This document shows positions 34,616-38,883 of a stretch of 38,883 bases of DNA, one piece after another (the first letter of the stretch is position 1; the number at the start of each line of letters is the position of its first letter). Both the position numbers and the translations under genes were made by a program. The notes below the pieces were generated by a model. That model saw only the letters and a program-made list of their open reading frames with translations, had not been told where the DNA came from and made no database searches. The DNA is taken from NCBI GenBank assembly GCA_905235555.1, contig CAJOMD010000014.1:1-38883 (forward strand), read 5' to 3'. This DNA comes from an uncultured Eubacterium sp. (GTDB taxonomy: Bacteria > Bacillota > Clostridia > Lachnospirales > Lachnospiraceae).

Positions 34616-35233
34616 TTATGGTAAAGAAAATTTATTATTAAACTCGAGAGGAGAAAAATACCCCTTTATACAATTTGGATTAATAATTGAAACTTGTATA
34701 TGAGCTTTTTCCGTAAATCCAGAACCTGGATACATTTCTGCTCCTTCGGTAAATAATCCCCTAACAGAGTCATATGGTACTTCTTTTTTGATTTCTCTCA
34801 AAAGATGTGACATCTCTATAACTGAACAATCCAAATCTCTCTTTAATTCGTCGGTTTTAGAACCGCCGCTTTGATTTTTTGGCATTTCTTCACCTAATTC
34901 TAAACATACCTTTTTCAGTCTTTGATATGCCTTCTTTAATTCAGGAGCACTTCTTAAATCGTTTAAATCTAAACAAAATCCTAAATCAATAAGTGCCCCA
35001 ATTACTCGCCCATCATCTTTATACTTATTACGTGCCCACTCGACGGCTCTTTGATAGTTGTTTTCCCAAAAATAAATGCCTTTTCCAAGCCAGTCATATG
35101 TATTATTGCTCGGTTGTAATGGCTTATTTTCTTTAATAACTTTATTATAAATTGCTTCTGAACAACCGTGAAAACCAATAATATAGGCAGGGTGTTTAGC
35201 ATACATACTGACAATATTAGTCGCGCTTGTCAT
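34616..35233 (-). CDS. ADP-ribosyltransferase-like protein, candidate toxin
   Basis: The 205-residue protein shows an ADP-ribosyltransferase/PARP-like layout. GFHGCSEAIYNKVI supplies a His-Gly pair on the first strand, YDWLGKGIYFWENNYQRAVEWA gives the Tyr-containing strand and the helix that lines the NAD pocket, and AHIQVSIINPNCIKGYF near the end fits the third motif, with Gln where many enzymes have Glu. I do not recognise a named family. GGTGG five bases before the ATG at 35233 is preferred over the ATG at 35245. The start overlaps the end of the small gene upstream by 17 bases, an antitoxin-toxin-like order. It lies between an IS30 element and a copy of its terminal repeat. Confidence 0.72.
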   Translation of the reverse strand: MTSATNIVSMYAKHPAYIIGFHGCSEAIYNKVIKENKPLQPSNNTYDWLGKGIYFWENNYQRAVEWARNKYKDDGRVIGALIDLGFCLDLNDLRSAPELKKAYQRLKKVCLELGEEMPKNQSGGSKTDELKRDLDCSVIEMSHLLREIKKEVPYDSVRGLFTEGAEMYPGSGFTEKAHIQVSIINPNCIKGYFSPLEFNNKFSLP

Positions 35234-35390
35234 AATATCCACCATTACATATGTGTTTTTTCATTTTCCCGTTTTTGTTCATGACGCCAATTTTTATCAA
35301 CACATTGCGAGCGTCTTTTCTATTTTTTATATTTAATTCTTTTGCTTCTTTACTTCCAATGAAAACATTAGTTGCTGTTGCGCTAGACAT
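35217..35390 (-). CDS. 57-residue basic protein upstream of the ADP-ribosyltransferase, candidate antitoxin
   Basis: The small protein starts MSSATATNVFIGSKEAKELN after a strong GGAGGAAGGAG. A longer frame to 35432 has no ribosome site. The middle part NIKNRKDARNVLIKIGVM looks helical and basic. I recognise no family. It is the first gene of a two-gene unit and its end overlaps the start of the ART-like gene, which is the usual position for an antitoxin or regulator. The dyad at its promoter fits autoregulation (inference). Confidence 0.6.
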   Translation of the reverse strand: MSSATATNVFIGSKEAKELNIKNRKDARNVLIKIGVMNKNGKMKKHICNGGYYDKRD

Positions 35391-35422
35391 GTCATCATCT
35401 CCTTCCTCCTTTATATATAAAT

Positions 35423-35475
35423 ATAATAACATAATAATAAAGATTGTTACAATATAAATCTAACATTTATATTGT
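35423..35475 (-). promoter_or_regulatory. Promoter and dyad of the candidate toxin-antitoxin unit
   Basis: On the minus strand TTGTAA (35447-35452), 18 bases, TATTAT (35423-35428). A perfect 10-bp dyad, ACAATATAAA (35449-35458) / TTTATATTGT (35466-35475), overlaps the -35 box and could be an operator. Because TTTTT follows on the plus strand, the dyad could instead act as a plus-strand terminator. Confidence 0.5.
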
Positions 35476-35511
35476 TTTTTAGTAAAGGCTTATGTATTAG
35501 AATTTACCCTT

Positions 35512-35535
35512 ACAAAGTGGAATTTAAGTTTTCAA
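35512..35535 (-). repeat. Third IS30-type terminal repeat
   Basis: The reverse complement of this stretch reads TTGAAAACTTAAATTCCA and matches the left end of the IS30 element (TTGAAAAACTAAATTCTA) at 15 or 16 of 18 positions. It lies 7 bases inside the right copy of the 13-base direct repeat. It may be the true right end of a larger mobile unit or the relic of a second IS copy. Confidence 0.55.
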
Positions 35536-35541
35536 GTGACC

Positions 35542-35554
35542 TTTGTGCCATTTT
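35542..35554 (+). repeat. Right copy of the 13-base direct repeat flanking the island
   Basis: TTTGTGCCATTTT, identical to 33011-33023 and in the same direction. The 2.5 kb between the copies holds only the IS30 element and the ART-like unit. Confidence 0.55.
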
Positions 35555-35593
35555 GTGCATCTATTTTTACTGTTTTTTCAAAATGGAGGCATA

Positions 35594-35621
35594 TAAAAAA
35601 CACCCAGCCAATAACTGGGTG
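35594..35621 (-). terminator. trpS terminator
   Basis: CACCCAG (35601-35607) pairs with CTGGGTG (35615-35621) with a 7-base loop, followed on the minus strand by TTTTTT. It lies 18 bases after the trpS stop. Confidence 0.9.
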
Positions 35622-35638
35622 CTTATGGATTCAATTAT

Positions 35639-36643
35639 TTATCTAACAGGTTCTACCAATCCAACTTTCTTCTTAACTTTACGCAATGTCTTGTTAGCAA
35701 AATAAGCTGCCTTTTCGTCATTTTCTTTAACTACCTTTTCGATATATGCTTTATCTTTCTGTAGTTCGTAGAATCTGTCTTGAAGTGGTTTTAGCTTATC
35801 TGCTACTGCTTCACCTACAGCAAGTTTGAAATCGCCATAGCCTTTGCCGTCGAATTCTTTCTCCACTTCTTCTACAGTCTTGCCTGTAACACTTGAATAT
35901 ATGTCAATTAAGTTTTTGATTCCTGGTTTGTCATCAGAGTATCTAATCTCTGTGTCAGAGTCTGTCACTGCACGCTTGAACTTCTTAATGATAGTGTCTG
36001 TATCATCCATTAACAAGATACTAGCATTTGGATTCTCGTCTGACTTTGACATCTTCTTAGTCGGATCCTGAAGACTCATAATCTTGGCAGTGGACTCGCC
36101 AATGTATGCTTCTGGCACTACAAATGTAGGTGAATATGCATTGTTAAATCTATTTGCGATATCTCTTGCTATCTCTAGGTGCTGCTTTTGATCTGCGCCT
36201 ACAGGCACTAATTCAGACTGGTAAAGTAAAATATCTGCTGCCATCAAAACTGGATATGTAAATAGTCCAGCATTAATGTTGTCAGCATGTTTTGCAGATT
36301 TATCCTTGTACTGAGTCATTCGACTAAGCTCGCCCATATATGTATAGCAATTTAAAATCCACGCAAGCTCTGCATGAGCTGATACATGTGATTGATAATA
36401 AATGCAGTTCTTCTCAGGGTCTAGTCCTGCTGCCACATACAAAGTATATAGATCCTTTGCAGCCTTACGTAAGTCCGCAGGGTTTTGACGCACCGTCAAA
36501 GAATGCAAATCTGCAATTGCATAGAAAGTTTCAAATTCATCTGATAGTTTTACCCAGTTACTTAATGCTCCCAAATAGTTACCCAATGTAAGGGTACCTG
36601 TGGATTGCATCGCACTGTATAAAACTTTTTTATCATTAATCAT
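35639..36643 (-). CDS. trpS: Tryptophanyl-tRNA synthetase
   Basis: TrpS charges tRNA-Trp in the cytoplasm. The 334-residue class I synthetase has STGTLTLGNYLGAL (its form of the HIGH motif), the Trp-pocket FYAIADLHSLT, AADILLYQSELVPVGADQKQHLE and KKMSKSDEN (KMSKS loop). GGAGG six bases before the ATG at 36643 fixes the start as MINDKKVLYS. Length is normal for the short bacterial type. No T-box leader is seen upstream; only about 86 bases separate it from the next gene. Confidence 0.96.
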   Translation of the reverse strand: MINDKKVLYSAMQSTGTLTLGNYLGALSNWVKLSDEFETFYAIADLHSLTVRQNPADLRKAAKDLYTLYVAAGLDPEKNCIYYQSHVSAHAELAWILNCYTYMGELSRMTQYKDKSAKHADNINAGLFTYPVLMAADILLYQSELVPVGADQKQHLEIARDIANRFNNAYSPTFVVPEAYIGESTAKIMSLQDPTKKMSKSDENPNASILLMDDTDTIIKKFKRAVTDSDTEIRYSDDKPGIKNLIDIYSSVTGKTVEEVEKEFDGKGYGDFKLAVGEAVADKLKPLQDRFYELQKDKAYIEKVVKENDEKAAYFANKTLRKVKKKVGLVEPVR

Positions 36644-36729
36644 TTTTGCCTCCATTTATTACAAAACTCATTGCATTATATCACAAATCGTTCCACAAGT
36701 CTTCATCAATAGTCTAGTGCGGATGATGA

Positions 36730-38547
36730 TTATTTATCATCTACCGCTACAAAGACTGTGGTAGTTCTAGCTGGTACTGTAGCATTTTTGTCTATCTTCT
36801 TCTCTTCCACACCCTGTTTATCTGTGGAAAATGCCACATCCCATATTTTTCCCTTGCCTGCTGCTGGCATTCCAAATGTCATAGGAGTCCAGTACATATT
36901 GTAGGCAATATAAATGTTAGGTCCAGTCTTCCTTTTATCCAATTTGGCATATGCTCCGCAAAACATAACACCCAAATGTCTGTTAAAGTGAGCAAAATCT
37001 CCTGCCCAAGCACGAGTGCCGTGATACGACAAATCAGGAAGTCCAAGTGATGCGTGATCTATCTGCTTTGTCTCCTCACTCAAATGCAAAACTTTATTAG
37101 CCTTTCTAAACTCAATTAGAGATTTAGTAAATTCGAAAATTTCTTTGGCGATGGCTGTTGTATTCCAATTAGTCCATGAAATCTCGCCGTCCAAACAATA
37201 AGGGTTATTGTTACCTTTTTGTGAGTTACACATTTCATCGCCTGCGTAAATCATCGGAACACCTTGGCTTAAGAAAACTAGTGATAGCATATTTTTAATC
37301 TGATGCTTACGAAGGTCCATAACAGTACGCTTTTTAGTGTCGCCCTCCTCACCGCAGTTCCAACTGTAATTGTAAACGGCACCGTCATTATTATTCTCAC
37401 CATTTTCCATATTGTACTTTTTATCGTAACTAACAGCATCATACAGAGTAAATGTATTGTGGTTTGCCACATAATTTACAACTGCTGAACTATTAGGATT
37501 TTTCTTAATTCTTCCAGCGATGTCCCCTAACATATCCTCATCGCCTTTAACAAACTTACGAACTGCTACCATAAAGTCATCGTTAAAGTCCGCAAAGTTT
37601 CTATTTTCAATCTGTTCGTAAACAGAATCTGCCATAGGAATAACGTATGTGAATACCTTAGTACTAGAAAGAAGTGGATCCCTTTCAATCATCTTCATAA
37701 CTGTATCTTCACAATTTATATGAATACCATCAATGTGATATTCCATAACCCAATAATGAAGCACATCCAGAATGTACTGTGGGCTAGTACCGTATGTGAA
37801 ATAAAATTCCATAGAAACTTCAATTCCATTTCTATGAAGTTCCTTAACTAGGCTCTTAAACTCGTTTACTTCTGCTCCTTCTTCTCCTGCAGCAAATGAA
37901 GCCTTAGGGGCAAATGCATAACCATCTGTATATCCCCAGTAGTTAAGTGTCGGGTTAGCTATAGACTTGCTTGTAACCATAGAAGTAGAAGCCTTGTTTT
38001 TTTTCTCATTAAAATCATAAGCCGGCATAAGTTCGATTAGATTTATACCTAACTTTTTAAGGTGTGGAATCTTTTCAATGATTCCTAAGTATGTACCTTT
38101 ATTTTTGACTTTAGACGTCTTTGACTTGGTAAAACCACGCACATGCATACGATACATAATAGTTTCATCAAACGGAATATTTAACTTTTTATCGCCCTTC
38201 CAATCAAAATCGTCTGCCACAAAAGCACCCTTAACTAGCTTTGGAGCAGCGCCCCACTCTTTCTTTCCGACAGTAGCCTTTGCGTATGGGTCAGTTACCA
38301 CCTTGCCATCTACGCTAAAATTATAGTCATATTCATTTATATCAATGCCTTTAACATTCATGCAAAAGACATTTCCTGTTTTTTCTTCAAAAGGAATGCG
38401 CTTTGAAACTCTATTGCCACCCTTTTTGTAAAGCAATAGTTCTACTTCTTTTCCGCCTTTCGGTGCAAATGCAAAATTAACAGAACCACAGTGCACTGTA
38501 GCACCAAGTGTTAACGGATTCCCTTTTGACACTTCAAATTTACTCAT
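36730..38547 (-). CDS. GlgX/isoamylase-like GH13 protein with all catalytic acids lost (probable pseudoenzyme)
   Basis: The 605-residue protein has an N-terminal CBM48-like domain (about 8-115) and a GH13 glycogen-debranching-like barrel. Much of the debranching-enzyme framework remains: YHIDG, GENNNDGAVYNYSWNCGEEG, LSQGVPMIYAGDEMC and KGNNNPYCLDGEISW. The active site does not. The nucleophile motif GFRFD reads GIHIN (Asn278), the acid/base segment KLIAE reads KVFTY (Tyr301), the HD pair reads HN (Asn364), and the DVVFNH strand reads EFYFTY. The frame is intact, so it is kept by selection or lost its catalytic role recently. Glycogen or starch binding, or regulation of an active partner, is inferred. 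It lies 86 bases upstream of trpS. Confidence 0.88.
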   Translation of the reverse strand: MSKFEVSKGNPLTLGATVHCGSVNFAFAPKGGKEVELLLYKKGGNRVSKRIPFEEKTGNVFCMNVKGIDINEYDYNFSVDGKVVTDPYAKATVGKKEWGAAPKLVKGAFVADDFDWKGDKKLNIPFDETIMYRMHVRGFTKSKTSKVKNKGTYLGIIEKIPHLKKLGINLIELMPAYDFNEKKNKASTSMVTSKSIANPTLNYWGYTDGYAFAPKASFAAGEEGAEVNEFKSLVKELHRNGIEVSMEFYFTYGTSPQYILDVLHYWVMEYHIDGIHINCEDTVMKMIERDPLLSSTKVFTYVIPMADSVYEQIENRNFADFNDDFMVAVRKFVKGDEDMLGDIAGRIKKNPNSSAVVNYVANHNTFTLYDAVSYDKKYNMENGENNNDGAVYNYSWNCGEEGDTKKRTVMDLRKHQIKNMLSLVFLSQGVPMIYAGDEMCNSQKGNNNPYCLDGEISWTNWNTTAIAKEIFEFTKSLIEFRKANKVLHLSEETKQIDHASLGLPDLSYHGTRAWAGDFAHFNRHLGVMFCGAYAKLDKRKTGPNIYIAYNMYWTPMTFGMPAAGKGKIWDVAFSTDKQGVEEKKIDKNATVPARTTTVFVAVDDK

Positions 38548-38618
38548 AGCCGTCCCTTTCGTAACACACTAATAAAACGCCGCTTACTATTATAACATCA
38601 TAGAGGGATTATTGATTA

Positions 38619-38883
38619 CTATTTAAAACATTTTTTAATTTTCTTAATTGACCCTAAAACTACTAACACATCTTCCTCTTCAAATATAGTATCTGGACCA
38701 ATTTTCATATTCATATCGTCACCCTTTTTGACAGCCAAAACATTGATGTCATATTTTTTGCGGATATGAATTTCATCCATTCTTTTTCCTATCCAATCAT
38801 CCCTGACATCTACTTCTAGAATAGCATGTTCATCATCCAATTCCATAAAGTTTCCAATATCTTCCGAAATAAAACTGATAGCA
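38619..38883 (-). CDS. TrkA/KtrA-type potassium channel regulator (C-terminal part, cut by right edge)
   Basis: The frame runs off the right edge and reads AISFISEDIGNF, then the TrkA-C (RCK-C) domain with ILEVDVRDDWIGKRMDEIHI, YDINVLAVKKGDD and a C-terminal IFEEEDVLVVLGSIKKI. These are cytoplasmic gating subunits that bind nucleotides or c-di-AMP and control Ktr/Trk potassium uptake. The N-terminal Rossmann domain lies outside the window. An internal ATG at 38846 is not the real start, because the family homology continues upstream of it. Confidence 0.85.
   Translation of the reverse strand, partial: AISFISEDIGNFMELDDEHAILEVDVRDDWIGKRMDEIHIRKKYDINVLAVKKGDDMNMKIGPDTIFEEEDVLVVLGSIKKIKKCFK

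Noticed and set aside
36644..36729. Possible T-box leader for trpS
   Set aside because: Only 86 bases separate the genes and neither the T-box sequence nor an antiterminator-like pair is visible.

Overview
The window looks like a chromosomal segment of a low-GC Gram-positive bacterium of the class Clostridia, most likely Lachnospiraceae. This is an inference from AT-rich codon use, strong AGGAGG-type ribosome sites, lipoprotein and cell-wall gene types, a YolD-like partner of a Y-family polymerase, an IS30-family transposase with a Cys-rich domain, and a type IIA topoisomerase pair away from any dnaA locus. Most genes lie on the minus strand. No rRNA, tRNA, CRISPR array or metabolite riboswitch was recognised. 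No gene-free stretch exceeds 300 bases; the longest, about 250-270 bases, are the argC/argG divergent region, the region upstream of the topoisomerase B subunit, and the region between trpS and the small gene at 35217.

Layout. (1) 1-5820, minus: a DNA-uptake operon, comEA - response regulator - histidine kinase - GerMN lipoprotein - comEC (comEC runs off the left edge), with a promoter at 5787-5815. (2) 5843-7639, minus: a Na/Pi-cotransporter/PhoU-type membrane protein with its own terminator. (3) 7652-9293, minus: an SOS-controlled Y-family polymerase with a LexA box, translationally coupled to a 57-residue YolD-like protein. (4) 9312-10811, minus: a small secreted Ig-like protein and a broken RHS gene. 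The RHS gene's signal peptide is out of frame with the last RHS repeat and with a C-terminal domain carrying a caspase-like His/Cys pair. (5) 10943-12543: a DUF1846 protein. (6) 12573-18404, minus: argC-argJ-argB-argD followed by an L,D-transpeptidase; argG runs divergently (18655-19878). The shared regulatory region has two near-identical promoters and ARG-box-like repeats spaced about 41-42 bases. (7) 20039-24222, plus: a three-gene membrane glycosylation cassette (GT2, GtrA-like, YfhO-like). (8) 24234-32896, minus: PrsA-like lipoprotein, a HAD protein lacking its nucleophile, a secreted glucosaminidase with SH3/Ig/FN3 modules, and a type IIA topoisomerase pair. (9) 33011-35554: an accessory island. 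It holds an IS30-family element and a candidate toxin-antitoxin pair (57-residue protein plus ADP-ribosyltransferase-like protein), flanked by a 13-base direct repeat and with related inverted ends. (10) 35594-38883, minus: trpS, a GlgX/isoamylase-like protein that has lost all three GH13 catalytic acids, and the C-terminus of a TrkA/KtrA-type K+ channel regulator cut by the right edge.

The strongest leads are the mobile ADP-ribosyltransferase module, the GH13 pseudoenzyme, the HAD pseudoenzyme, the two-component system inside the competence operon, and the collapsed RHS toxin gene. All calls rest on reading the sequence and on family knowledge; no database search was run.
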